Assembly: GCF_051401765.1 (NCBI RefSeq)
Contig: NC_135064.1
Coordinates: forward strand, 29,238,001 to 29,302,000
Reading direction: 5' to 3'
DNA from: Calliopsis andreniformis
Taxonomy: Eukaryota; Arthropoda; Insecta; Hymenoptera; Andrenidae
DNA length: 64,000 nucleotides
The position numbers and the translations under genes were made by a program. The notes below the pieces were generated by a model, which worked only from the letters and a program-made list of their open reading frames with translations, was not told the origin of the DNA and made no database searches. Positions 24,101 through 32,095 of this stretch are shown here, piece after piece (the first letter of the stretch is position 1; every line of letters starts with the position of its first letter).

Positions 24101-26669
24101 CTAAATGCTCGGTTTCTTGAAACAACTACGCTATAACAGTATGGTGTATTATTTGAATAGCTGGTTTTCATTTCAAACGGTCTTTGATACGTTCTTTTTC
24201 AAATTTTTCGAGCATAGAAAATGTTGCTTGCTTTTGCTTTACCCATTTGAAGAATTTTACGAAACGCATTACGTTACACGATGATAGAATGTGCGGGACA
24301 TGGTTAATGTCGAAGGTAACGGGTTGCAATAGCAGCCCGTTGTCCTTTTTACGTTTCAGCAGAGTTCTTTGTACTCGCTCAAAGGGAAAACGTCGAGGAA
24401 AATGCGACTCATACGCTATACCTATCTTTTTACCATTCTTCTCACGAACCTTCGAGCAAAGTATCTTTTGTCTTTGCACGATGCAAGAGCATCATATGCC
24501 ACTGCGAGAATATTCGGTAAATACAGCCAGTTTTGATGGGTATATGAGAAGGCAAACTTGCGAAACTCTGCACAATCGCAGAAGTCGATTGTTATTGAGG
24601 ATCCAATAATGTTTCTACCTGCCACGAACTAGACGAATTATCCATAGATATTTATTCAAAATACATGAATATTTTGAGGTAAAACACACAGAAGTTAGGT
24701 ACCAAAAAGTTACGTAGAAATTTTTCCTCATTCCATCCTATCGCTACAGAATTTCCACGCAGTTTGCGAGTTGTTCGATGTTGTAGAGGATTTTGGTGGT
24801 TTTACGGAACATACATCGACAAGACAAAATAATCATTGTTTCTAATAGTGAAGAAAAAGGAGAGATTAATATTTTCTGAGCTATATTATGTGTATAGTGT
24901 ATTTCTAGCCGATTCGTACGTTTTAATTTGATTTTAATATACATAGTTAGTATATAGTTATAAATGACAGTGCATTTGTAGCCGACAAGTAAATGCAAGA
25001 TTTTCCGAGCGCATAGAAGCAATCCGGCGGTAATCCAGAGAAGAAATGAAGCCCATTTCGATTCTGTTTCCTTTAATGGTTCGGGAGCTTAGTCTCTGAA
25101 AGTGATGCGATTGTCGATCGCATATCGTGCTTCTCGCAACGATTCCTCGTTAGATTTCGTGGAACAGGTAGAAATAAATGAAGTTGTCGATAGAACTGTT
25201 GATAGAGAATCAGAGAATTGTAAATTACGTTCTGTAAAATTTTAGGCTCGAAATAATATTTTTGTCTTATCTCGCGTAAAGAAAGACATTGAACGAAATT
25301 GAGAGCGAAGTCTTGACTGTTGATCGATCAAGAATCTAAATGAGAATTGTTATCGGAGCGAATGAAGTTGATACGCATGAACGGTAACTTTATCTGTTCG
25401 TCCAGGTAATTAATTTCGACTCGCCACGTGGCGGTATCAGCTTGGTGACGGAGAAAGGTCCTGAAACGACCAGCCGTTTAATGATCCAGAAAGCGGTGCC
25501 GAGCGATTCCGGGATCTACACTTGCGAGCCGAGCAACGCAAATCCTAGCAGCATTAAGGTGCACGTCGTTAACGGTAAGTCCTACCAAATATTTCAAAAC
25601 TGTTCATTGCTTTCGTTTAACCGCTACACCTACCTACCACCGCCGGTTTCTTCTCCTACTCTTCTAGTACCTACCTACCTACGGCTTAGTTCGTCTTCTC
25701 AAAAGAGGCTGACCTAAAATTACCACCGACGCGACGGCGGCATTCGTTTGGCTGAGTTCCGCGTCTAAATGCGATAAATGCGATAAATGCGATAAATGCG
25801 ATAAAAGCTGCACACATGTTGCCTATATGTCACGTGAATTTAGTACGCGAGATCGACACGATACATGTACCAATTTGAAAAACAGTGTCAGCGGTGAATC
25901 ATGGTAAATTGTGCGGTTAAGTCGACGAGTTTCACAGTTTAGCGTGCACCTCACGCACCCCATTTCACTTCAGGATGCGAATAGATCTGTTGAATCAGAA
26001 TAGTAGGCATTTCGAGGAAACGAAACGGAACGGAACGGAACGGAAGGGAACGGAAGGGAAGGGAACGGAAGGGAACGGAAGGGAACGGAACGGAACGGAA
26101 CGGAACGGAACGGAACGGAACGGAACGGAACGATTTGTAAAAGAAAGCGTGATTTGAAGTAAGCGAGAAAGAAGTGTGTCTGGTACAGACTTGCTTAGGA
26201 CAGAAGTAAATTTATTACAGCGCGCCGTATCGTGGTCTAGAAGCGGACGCGTGGATTTAACGATAATTCGAAATAAGTTAAGCCGAGTTTCCGGTATGTT
26301 ATTTATCAACTTCAAGCGTTAATTGCTCGGTACAATGGCCTTTACGGCCTCACCTGACGCGAATGCAGATCGATGCGACACGTCGTGCACGACGGTGATT
26401 TATCACCGTCATCCTTTTGACTGATCCACCGGCAAACCTATGTCTGCGTTCTTTCCTTTAATTGCTCGGAATGGTTGCCCCATCGCGATTCTTGAAATAT
26501 GCAAAACGCTATGCAAGAAGCTAAAAAAGTTTCACGCGATCAGAGAGAAATTTCTGTTGCAGAAGAACATCCGGCTGCGATGCACCACGGGGATGGCAGT
26601 TCATCGTACGCCAAAACACGGCCGATGTGTTTTATAATTTTAGTAATAGCTAACGTAATATTTATATAA
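9140..26669 (+). CDS. dpr: Dpr-family two-Ig-domain neuronal surface protein (six coding exons)
   Basis: Joining 9140-9185, 17936-18102, 22219-22429, 23953-24080, 25406-25574 and 26563-26669 gives 828 nt, or 275 residues plus TAA. All five introns are GT-AG with matching phases (1,0,1,0,1). Seen: a signal peptide (about residues 1-19); Ig1 with C62 and C124, the tryptophan W74 and the D-S-G-I-Y-E-C motif at 118-124; Ig2 with C165 and C224, W179 and D-S-G-I-Y-T-C at 218-224; N-glycosylation sequons at N49, N69 and N162; and a hydrophobic end at 262-275. Family knowledge: Dpr proteins sit on neurons and bind DIP partners through Ig1 during synaptic partner matching. The stretch VRHRDIHLLTVGRYTYTSDQ and the Ig2 motif INFDSPRGGISLVTEKG point to the dpr8/9/21 group, judged from memory and not by alignment. 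The short hydrophobic tail suggests a GPI-anchor signal (inference). The family is certain; the paralogue is not. Confidence 0.95.
12449..12480. other. Short stem-loop
   Basis: TTATGTGCCACG and CGTGGCACACATAA pair across a six-base loop with a two-base bulge. It lies in dpr intron 1; function unknown. Confidence 0.7.
13330..13362. repeat. 11-bp tandem repeat, 3 copies
   Basis: CCACGCTCTTT is repeated three times in dpr intron 1. Confidence 0.9.
17077..17090. other. Perfect 14-bp palindrome
   Basis: CTAGTGATCACTAG, followed directly by a partial repeat TAGTGATCG. In dpr intron 1, about 0.85 kb before exon 2. Confidence 0.8.
17936..18102 (+). CDS. dpr: dpr exon 2 (N-terminal part of Ig1)
   Basis: Follows the acceptor CACTTTCAG and ends at the donor GTGAGT (phase 0). 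It encodes residues 16-71, including the Dpr hallmark GPHFDTTM (39-46), then G-L-V-G-K-T, and C62 of the Ig1 disulfide, ending in K-N-L-G-N-R-T. Sequons are at N49 and N69. Confidence 0.95.
19971..20038. ncRNA. Candidate small-RNA hairpin
   Basis: TCAAGTAGAGAAAGT at 19971-19985 and its exact complement ACTTTCTCTACTTGA at 20024-20038 flank a 38-nt AT-rich loop. The arm and loop sizes are within the range of insect miRNA precursors, but the perfect stem is only 15 bp and I do not recognise a known mature sequence. Confidence 0.25.
20371..20410. repeat. 10-bp tandem repeat, 4 copies
   Basis: AGAGGCGGGT is repeated four times (the last with one change) at the edge of a GC-rich segment in dpr intron 2. 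Confidence 0.9.
22219..22429 (+). CDS. dpr: dpr exon 3 (core of Ig1)
   Basis: Follows the acceptor TTACTATAG and ends at the donor GTAAGT (phase 1). It encodes residues 72-141: V-S-W-V-R-H-R-D, then T-S-D-Q-R-F, E-D-W-T-L-K-I-R-Y, the cysteine motif D-S-G-I-Y-E-C-Q-I-S-T-T-P-P, and the final Ig1 strand. In this family this exon carries much of the DIP-binding face. Confidence 0.97.
23015..23046. repeat. 8-bp tandem repeat, 4 copies
   Basis: AATTTTCG occurs four times in a row in dpr intron 3. Confidence 0.9.
23466..23541. repeat. Inverted-repeat pair enclosing 54 bp
   Basis: TCGTGCGATAA at 23466-23476 and its exact complement at 23531-23541. The layout resembles a tiny terminal-inverted-repeat element, but I cannot identify a family. 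TCGTGC appears again near 23561. Confidence 0.4.
23953..24080 (+). CDS. dpr: dpr exon 4 (first half of Ig2)
   Basis: Follows the acceptor TCTATTTCAG and ends at the donor GTGAGT (phase 0). It encodes residues 142-184, starting with the Ig1-Ig2 linker E-P-I-T, then GSTINLTC (C165), V-V-K-Y-A-P-E-P-P-P and I-W-S-H-N. The cysteine and tryptophan spacing is typical of an Ig domain. Confidence 0.96.
24081..25405 (+). other. dpr intron 4 (1.3 kb)
   Basis: GT-AG, phase 0, inside Ig2. The open frames within it resemble no known protein. Confidence 0.85.
25406..25574 (+). CDS. dpr: dpr exon 5 (second half of Ig2)
   Basis: Follows the acceptor GTTCGTCCAG and ends at the donor GTAAGT (phase 1). It encodes residues 185-240: I-N-F-D-S-P-R-G-G-I-S-L-V-T-E-K-G, then S-D-S-G-I-Y-T-C (C224), P-S-N-A-N-P and the last Ig2 strand. 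All of these are strongly conserved Dpr motifs. Confidence 0.97.
25767..25805. repeat. 9-bp tandem repeat, 4 copies
   Basis: AAATGCGAT is repeated four times in dpr intron 5. Confidence 0.9.
26025..26132. repeat. (CGGAA)n pentanucleotide microsatellite
   Basis: About 21 units of CGGAA with interspersed GGGAA variants and a uniform 3' half. Likely polymorphic in length. The frame through it is repeat translation. Confidence 0.95.
26381..26410. other. Two overlapping palindromes
   Basis: CGTCGTGCACGACG (26381-26394) is a perfect palindrome and overlaps a second stem, GACGGTGAT / ATCACCGTC (26391-26410), which has only two bases between the arms. About 150 bp before the last dpr exon. Confidence 0.75.
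26563..26669 (+). CDS. dpr: dpr exon 6 (hydrophobic C-terminus)
   Basis: Follows the acceptor TTTCTGTTGCAG in phase 1 and reads E-E-H-P-A-A-M-H-H-G-D-G, a short polar spacer, then a hydrophobic end M-C-F-I-I-L-V-I-A-N-V-I-F-I before TAA at 26667. E-H-P-A-A-M is the usual Dpr post-Ig2 motif. With only 14 hydrophobic residues and no cytoplasmic tail, the end looks more like a GPI-attachment signal than a membrane anchor (inference). Confidence 0.93.
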
Positions 26670-26953
26670 GAAAAAGGAGGGAGAAGACGGGAGAAAGAAG
26701 AAATACTAACCCGACACGAAATAATAGAGCGCGATTTCAGGGAATCGCATTGCCTATGATCGTTAAACATTCTTTGGGTAAATATTTGTGCAGGGTAAAA
26801 CCGAATATTACCTACATTTACATTCAATTTCCGTGACCAAAGAGTTTTCGAATATCAGCACGGCACAATAATCGGTAAGGGCGTAGTATTTTGTTAAGAT
26901 ATATCATCAAGAACGAATAACTTACGACGTCAAAATTTATTGTATTATTTGTA

Positions 26954-26984
26954 AATAAATTTATTGTATGTACATATCAATAAA
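26954..26984 (+). promoter_or_regulatory. Candidate dpr polyadenylation signals
   Basis: Two AATAAA hexamers lie at 26954-26959 and 26979-26984, about 285-310 nt after the dpr stop. Either would give a short 3' UTR. They are the nearest hexamers I noticed downstream of the stop. Confidence 0.5.
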
Positions 26985-27980
26985 ACGATTGTCTTTATCT
27001 TCTGGTTGTTTTCTGGTTGGTGTATCAGCAACAAATATTTGACAGAAATAAAGTTGCTCCCTCGTTATTGCTCCACTGATCAGTAAATTCGATATGAATA
27101 GTATCTTTGAAGAGAAAAAATAAGTATAATGTTTCGGACGTTCTATCTATACTTCTTCGAAATAGTTTGTTCAAAGGCGGTCGCGTCCATTGATTTTCAT
27201 CATGTTTCGAACGACAAAATATTTCCTCCAATGCAAAAAACATTGCATTGTCCGTCCATGAAAAATATATCACACACAGTTTATGCACATTAAGCGTTAC
27301 TCGATGCACCACTATTTGTTCTCGTTACGCTGCTAACGATATAAAAGACTTTGCGTGAAAAGTGGATTCTTCTCTTCAGCGTTTGCGAGCACATTCAACG
27401 AGTATTTCTGGTAGGAAGTTGTCGAAAGAAACGACGTCGACGCAGCGACGACACCCGGCTAATGACAGCGTTAATTACTTGGTCTACCTTGCGCCCATTA
27501 ATTACACCACGGCGCAACTGACTTTTCCCGGAAAGCTACGTATTCGCCACACAGACCACCGAAAATTCCTAGTAAAATACGAGCGGAGCCGAATATTCGC
27601 GAGCCGCAACAAACTCGACCGGCCGGGATAAAACAAAATTTTCATCTCTTGGCTAAAGCGGTAGGTAGTAGGAGATTGCCGAGCTGTAAATAAAGCGATC
27701 GCGGCGGGGTAAGTTGCTGCGAAAAGGGAATAAAAAAAAGGGAATAGCTATTTTTTAGTCGGTCGCGATTAAGCCAGAAACGCGAGCTCGCCAAAACCGT
27801 TTCGATGTTCGACTTCGCGCGAGAAACTGGGTCGCGTTTCGGCCTTTAACGACTTTCCACTGATTCTTCGCGTCTCAACCTAGCTTCGCGATTCGTTCTA
27901 TAGCCTGCTTAACGTAACAACTCGAATGCAACACTCGATTAACCGTGCTTCATGAAATCTCTGTATGTTTTGATTCGTCG

Positions 27981-27986
27981 TTTATC
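27981..27986 (-). promoter_or_regulatory. Possible variant polyadenylation signal for TTLL3
   Basis: GATAAA on the - strand, about 50 nt past the TTLL3 stop. I did not notice a canonical AATAAA on the - strand in the spacer, so this is only a weak candidate. Confidence 0.2.
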
Positions 27987-28033
27987 GATCGACCATGACC
28001 GGCTGAATGCACAGACGATAACAAGCGCATGCA

Positions 28034-28353
28034 TCAGTTGGCTGCGGTGCAGCGGGCGGTATTCAAGTAGTCGATGAAGTCGACTATTTTTGGTTCCCTC
28101 AAGCGTGGAATCATAGGTGGAGCAGTCCATGCACGGTGGTGGTGGTGGTGCTGCTGCTGCTGTTGCTGTTTCACCCAATTGTTCACCTTCTTCCTTTTCT
28201 CCCGTTTTCGCGGGTGTTCTTGCAACGTTATCGACTTGCCGAACACGAAGAGGCAAGGGCCGAGATAAGGCCGAAAGTCGGGTATATTTTGCTTGTAGAC
28301 GAGACTGAAACCACCCGTGTCGGCGGCTGCATTCAGAGGAACATCCATTACCA
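28034..28353 (-). CDS. TTLL3: TTLL3 exon 9 (C-terminus with Q/H tract)
   Basis: Follows the acceptor TTTGTTTCAG in phase 1 and encodes [18 protein letters not shown] (654-664), then a basic linker, six glutamines and five histidines (705-715), and a 33-residue tail ending in TGA at 28036-28034. D-T-G-G-F-x-L-x-Y-K-Q is a glycylase-type post-core motif. Confidence 0.93.
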
Positions 28354-31300
28354 CTGAAACAAACGGAAGATCAGCTTTAGTAACGAAGGACTTCTTTCTC
28401 GCTCCATTTACTCCTCCTTGATAATTCTTCCCTTCCCAAATCGTAATATACATCTATATAGAAATATGCGTGGTTCACGGTCGAACGAGCAAGAATCAAG
28501 TTAAAGGAACACTGTCACAGCAGCTGCCATGTTTTTCTGTTCGGTTAAAAAGAAAAGGCAGAATATTACATCGTTCGCTCCAGATTCGATCGTAAATCAC
28601 TTCAGTTGAGGCAGAGGCAGTACACGATTCGTATTCCTGCCCAGCAAACTTGTTTAATCAGAGGCCAGAAGTTCGGTATTCGATACTGTAGAGGCGATTC
28701 GAAAAGCTCGTTCGAATGTCCGCGAGGAACATAGAACATACTATCTCTTGTTGTCTTGCTCCAATCTCCACTTTCAGGAACTTTCTCCTGCAGTCTCGGT
28801 TCATGACAACTTCTGTCTACGATTCCCTACAGATCACAGTTTGCTAACCTTTAACCAAGCTTTGGAGGACACTGGAATAGAGGCGCTTGGTAATTCTCGA
28901 ACTAGGTGGATGCATTCGAGGATTCGTGTTGATTTCGATCAGCCAGACGGAAAGGTCATCCATCACGACGAAGTCGGCTCCGTACAGTTCGAAGCTGCAA
29001 CGCCGTCTATCCATGTGTTCTTGGGAGGCCAGCATCGTCAGAACTATAGCTTCTGACATTTTCGGGTAGATCTTGTCATAATAAGGCTCACCCTCGAGTC
29101 CCGTTTGCCTAATGTTATTTTATTTATCGACTAAATTCAAACTACATATTACGATGAAATATTTCTTCTACGAAATATGAAAAGAACATCTTGTCATCGA
29201 TGTTCGCGAGTAACGATAGCATAAATGAAAAGATAGTCGATCTAGGACAGTGTCTAAGACAGTGTATATAGACAGTGATTTCAGGCATATTTATCCTCTA
29301 GATCTATCAATCTCGAAATCCCCAAGGACTGTCGAGCGTAACGAAGGGATAACCGAAACTTCGTATATAACGGACAGACCGGTCGGGAGATTACTTTAAA
29401 TATTCGTTCAGCTTCTCGCAGTCCCATCCCTGATCGCGAATCGATTTTACGACTTCCTCGGAATTTCCACGTTTCCTCCTTCTCCTCCTTTCCTCGTCGT
29501 ACTTCTCTTGAATGGCGGTATTGCAGATATGAATCGCTTCGTGATAAGTTGAGAAAGTGTAGGGCTTCGAGCTGAACCGAAGTAGTCCCTCCCTGATGGA
29601 AAAAGATGGAAAAAGATAGAAAAGGATCGAGGAAATTCCTTGATAGAATCTAGCCGAATCTTTACTGGTCATGGAGAAATGCTTTCGAAAAACATTCCGA
29701 AACGACTTTCCTCGTAGAACCTCTTGAAAAAATCGCTTCTCGAGCGAAAAATTTCTCCCTCGAACTAATCTAGTATTCAAGATTTTGCCGAGTGAAAGTT
29801 ATGAAAAGAATTTCAATTACTTGAATAGCCATATTGTCATTGGAAACGTATTGGTCACTAAATACCACTGCCTTATATCAAACTTTGTATCGTGGATCAG
29901 TAAAGGACGTTCTGGAAAAATGAGAAAGATAGAGAATTGTAGAAGGCAAGGTAGAATTCGAAACGAAACAATTTCACACACCGATATATTTCTGAACGAT
30001 GAAATAGTCTTTTGGTCTGCCTTTTATTCTTCGGAATATGTCCTTCAAGTTATGAGATATGCTGATTCCGGTGCCGCAGCAAAGTTCACTCGGTTTCAGG
30101 ATCCAAATGTTCCGCATTCCATTCAATTCGTACTGCGGATCGACCTCCTTCAACTTCGACAGAGTCAAATTTGCCGCTTCAAAATATTTCTATGAAATAC
30201 ACCAGTACGATAAAAGTCATAGAAAGAAGAACTTTTTACCAAATAGAAAAAACTAATTGGTATAGCAAAACGTGTTGTGAACTGGGTGAAAGCATTTCAT
30301 GTCAAAATTCATTTCGAACGAAAATATCCTGTCCGAGTTTGCAACTTCTCCTTTCACCTTTTACCCAGTTCAACAGAACAGAAGAAATATTTCTATACTT
30401 GTAAGTGTTCTTCACTCTTTTCGGACGTAACTTCGATTCCACCTCCGTCATGGACGGTCACAGTGTAATCGTCTAAAAAAGAATTCCATTCCTCTTCCGA
30501 AAGCTCGGTGACAAAGTCTTCATCTGTGTTTTGGTGGTTTGCGCAAGCAATAAATTCTTCGCAGCGTTTTATAGCGAATTCCAGACGACTCATTGGAATC
30601 GTACGCTGCCCCAGGTTCACCGTATCGCGACCATCCTGCATTCTTTCTACGAACCATTTCAACAGACCAGCGGCAGCGGTTAGACGAAAATCTTCGAGGA
30701 AAGCTTTCGGCTCTCTGCTCAGGTTATAACTTCGCGGGAATAGCACGCTCGACACGTCCTTTTCGTACAACCAGTGTGCCTCTTCCAACAAACGAGCCAT
30801 TCCTAGCTACATTAGTAGTTGACCAAAGTTGCTTTATCGTACTTTTATGGAATGCACGCAATAAAAATGCGAGAACCACGCATGTTTCTTATTCTTTCAA
30901 TTGTGTACATTCCAATTCTCCAAATATTTCAACTCGAATTACTCTACTATTTTGAAAGCGTATCTCCTAGATCATAGAATAGTAAGTAGAATAGTAATAT
31001 TCGCAAAGAAAGACAATGGCATTAACCTTAGACGTATAGACGGAAGGCTTTTGATATCTATTGAGCAGAGTGTTACAGCTCAGTCCACGATGCCAGTCTA
31101 CAAAGTCGTTTCGACAGTCCCATATAAAGTCCGGTGATTTGTGACGTAATAAAGCGAAAATCACCGCCTTCTCGTTTAATGTTCCGTCCTGTTGAGTTAG
31201 ATCACCCAATGATCTTGCTTCCAAACTGGCTACGCTACCTGAAAATTCAATAGATAATATTTAAGAAAACTTTCAATTATCATTTCGCACTGTCAGGTTG

Positions 31301-32095
31301 TGAACAGTTTAAAATGGTGGGAAAACAATTCGCAGCAACTGGAACACCTTTTTATTAGAATATCTTCTCGACGGTTTATGCGGTTAATCTTTAATTAAAG
31401 AAAGAGCGAGAGAGTAGTATATAAAGGGGAAAAAATTTAATTAAAGGAGGCATGGAAGCTAACCGTAAGGTAGGGTTCTTGTTTTTGTGGCTTCGTATTT
31501 TTGCACCCAACCTCTTCTTTCTAGGGCTTCCTTCAATTTTGGCAACTCGCCGCGTATCAAAAATATTTTATGCCTCTGAAAAACGATGGTACGCTTCTGA
31601 ATACGCTTTGAAGCTTTAAGTGATTCTCTACCAAATATCTACGTCTTTCAGCGTTACCTTAACAGCTTTGCTGACTTTCGCCTTAATTTTTTGATAAGAT
31701 TCTTTCCTCATCCAGTGGGCCCTGCAACAACTATCGTCTTTGAGAATGATACTGGTGTAGTTGGTGATTGCGTCTGTGTCGTGCTTGTCAAAGGTCTCCC
31801 GAGGGCAACAGGAACACGTGTCCATGTACGATTTCGGGAATGCTCCGCAGTCAAGCTGCGGCAGGCTGTTAACAGCACTGATCTCATTGTCATCCGTGTC
31901 CGGAAGTGGCCATTTCGAATTCATTCTGGTCCAGTCCGCCCGATTGTACGGATTCACCGGGCTCTCCTTCTTTTCTAGGTTGATCAAAGGGCCCAATTTG
32001 CAGCTGGATTGATTCGCTTTATCTTCATTCGTGTAGACCGCCACCGTGCTGTCTCTTGTGGTCTTAATGTCCCTTGACCGGCGAAGGTGAAACAT
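28034..32095 (-). CDS. TTLL3: TTLL3-type tubulin glycine ligase (nine exons)
   Basis: Nine exons (listed separately) join to 2247 nt, or 748 residues plus TGA, with every GT-AG junction in phase. The enzyme adds glycine side chains to tubulin (and possibly other substrates), chiefly in axonemes (family knowledge: TTLL3/8, Drosophila TTLL3A and TTLL3B). Seen: the subfamily motif K-I-F-L-I-R-G (149-155) and [15 protein letters not shown] in exon 4; the ATP-grasp start [10 protein letters not shown] with K422; I-V-Q-K-Y-I-E-R-P (454-462) and K-F-D-I-R-Q-W (469-475); F-E-L-Y-G-A-D-F (595-602); and the metal-binding W-L-I-E-I-N (E614, N616). The C-terminus has a Q6H5 tract (705-715). In-frame stops lie just upstream of the chosen ATG. 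However, a TTAG sits next to it, so an additional 5' exon is possible. Introns are compact (70-495 nt), unlike those of neighbouring dpr. Confidence 0.93.
28136..28168. repeat. Coding (CAG)n(CAC)n tract in TTLL3
   Basis: On the + strand GGT repeats pass into GCT repeats. Read on the - strand they encode the glutamine-histidine tract of TTLL3. The tract is likely variable in length between individuals or species. Confidence 0.85.
28849..29108 (-). CDS. TTLL3: TTLL3 exon 8 (metal-binding end of the ATP-grasp fold)
   Basis: Follows the acceptor AACATTAG in phase 2 and encodes residues 556-642, including [15 protein letters not shown] (D601) and W-L-I-E-I-N-T-N-P (E614, N616), the catalytic metal ligands of the fold. 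The donor is AAG|GTTAGC (phase 1), the third GTTA donor in this gene. Confidence 0.95.
29395..29592 (-). CDS. TTLL3: TTLL3 exon 7
   Basis: Follows the acceptor TTTTTCCATCAG and encodes [13 protein letters not shown], then [12 protein letters not shown], followed by an arginine-rich stretch (E-R-R-R-R-R-K-R) and [11 protein letters not shown]. The donor is AA|GTAATC (phase 2). The arginine-rich insert sits where substrate-side loops vary between family members. Confidence 0.94.
29821..29911 (-). CDS. TTLL3: TTLL3 exon 6
   Basis: A 91-nt exon found from phase and motif: [15 protein letters not shown], then [12 protein letters not shown]. The acceptor is TTTTTCCAG and the donor is AA|GTAATT (phase 2). 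It supplies the K-F-D-I-R-Q core strand of the TTL fold. Confidence 0.94.
29982..30189 (-). CDS. TTLL3: TTLL3 exon 5 (ATP-binding region)
   Basis: Follows the acceptor TTTCATAG and encodes residues 391-459, including [11 protein letters not shown] (K422), the loop S-E-L-C-C-G-T-G-I (424-432) and I-V-Q-K-Y-I. The donor is G|GTGTGT (phase 1). The loop carries cysteine where relatives usually have arginine or glutamine. Confidence 0.95.
30399..30806 (-). CDS. TTLL3: TTLL3 exon 4
   Basis: Follows the acceptor AATGTAG in phase 0 and encodes residues 255-390: L-F-P-R-S-Y-N-L, then [13 protein letters not shown] and an acidic stretch around E-L-S-E-E-E-W. The donor is CAA|GTATAG (phase 0). The open frame closes at TAG within that donor, which supports the exon end. 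Confidence 0.92.
31027..31238 (-). CDS. TTLL3: TTLL3 exon 3
   Basis: Follows the acceptor TTTTCAG in phase 1 and encodes residues 184-254, including H-K-S-P-D-F-I-W-D and N-T-L-L-N-R-Y, conserved in the pre-catalytic part of glycylases. The donor is AAG|GTTAAT (phase 0), again a GTTA donor. Confidence 0.92.
31464..31575 (-). CDS. TTLL3: TTLL3 exon 2 (KIFLIRG motif)
   Basis: Encodes [19 protein letters not shown], then R-R-G-W-V-Q-K-Y, the signature segment ahead of the ligase core in the TTLL3/8 subfamily. The acceptor is TTTTTCAG. The donor is ACG|GTTAGC, an uncommon GTTA type (phase 1). No long continuous ORF covers it because the exon is only 112 nt. Confidence 0.93.
31658..32095 (-). CDS. 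TTLL3: TTLL3 exon 1 (N-terminal region)
   Basis: The ATG at 32095 opens 146 codons and the donor is AAG|GTAACG (phase 0). The first ~115 residues are polar and divergent, with several cysteines. The end ([14 protein letters not shown]) leads directly into the TTLL3-specific motif of exon 2. Two in-frame TAA codons lie within 12 nt upstream of the ATG. Confidence 0.85.

Larger units (their letters stand above)
25575..26562 (+). other. dpr intron 5 (1.0 kb)
   Basis: GT-AG, phase 1. It contains a 9-bp repeat, a long pentanucleotide satellite and two overlapping palindromes near 26390. Confidence 0.85.
26670..28033. other. Convergent spacer between dpr and TTLL3
   Basis: Contains the dpr 3' UTR (poly(A) signals at 26954 and 26979) and presumably the TTLL3 3' UTR. 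The moderately GC-rich part at 27400-27900 shows no recognisable gene. Confidence 0.7.

Noticed and set aside
25975..26315. Overlapping ORFs through the (CGGAA)n repeat on both strands
   Set aside because: They are repeat translations inside dpr intron 5.
28074..29069. Several + strand ORFs over the TTLL3 exons
   Set aside because: They are antisense shadows of the - strand exons, whose protein matches the glycylase family motif by motif.
31691..32012. + strand and alternate-frame ORFs over TTLL3 exon 1
   Set aside because: Overlap the genuine exon; no recognisable peptide.
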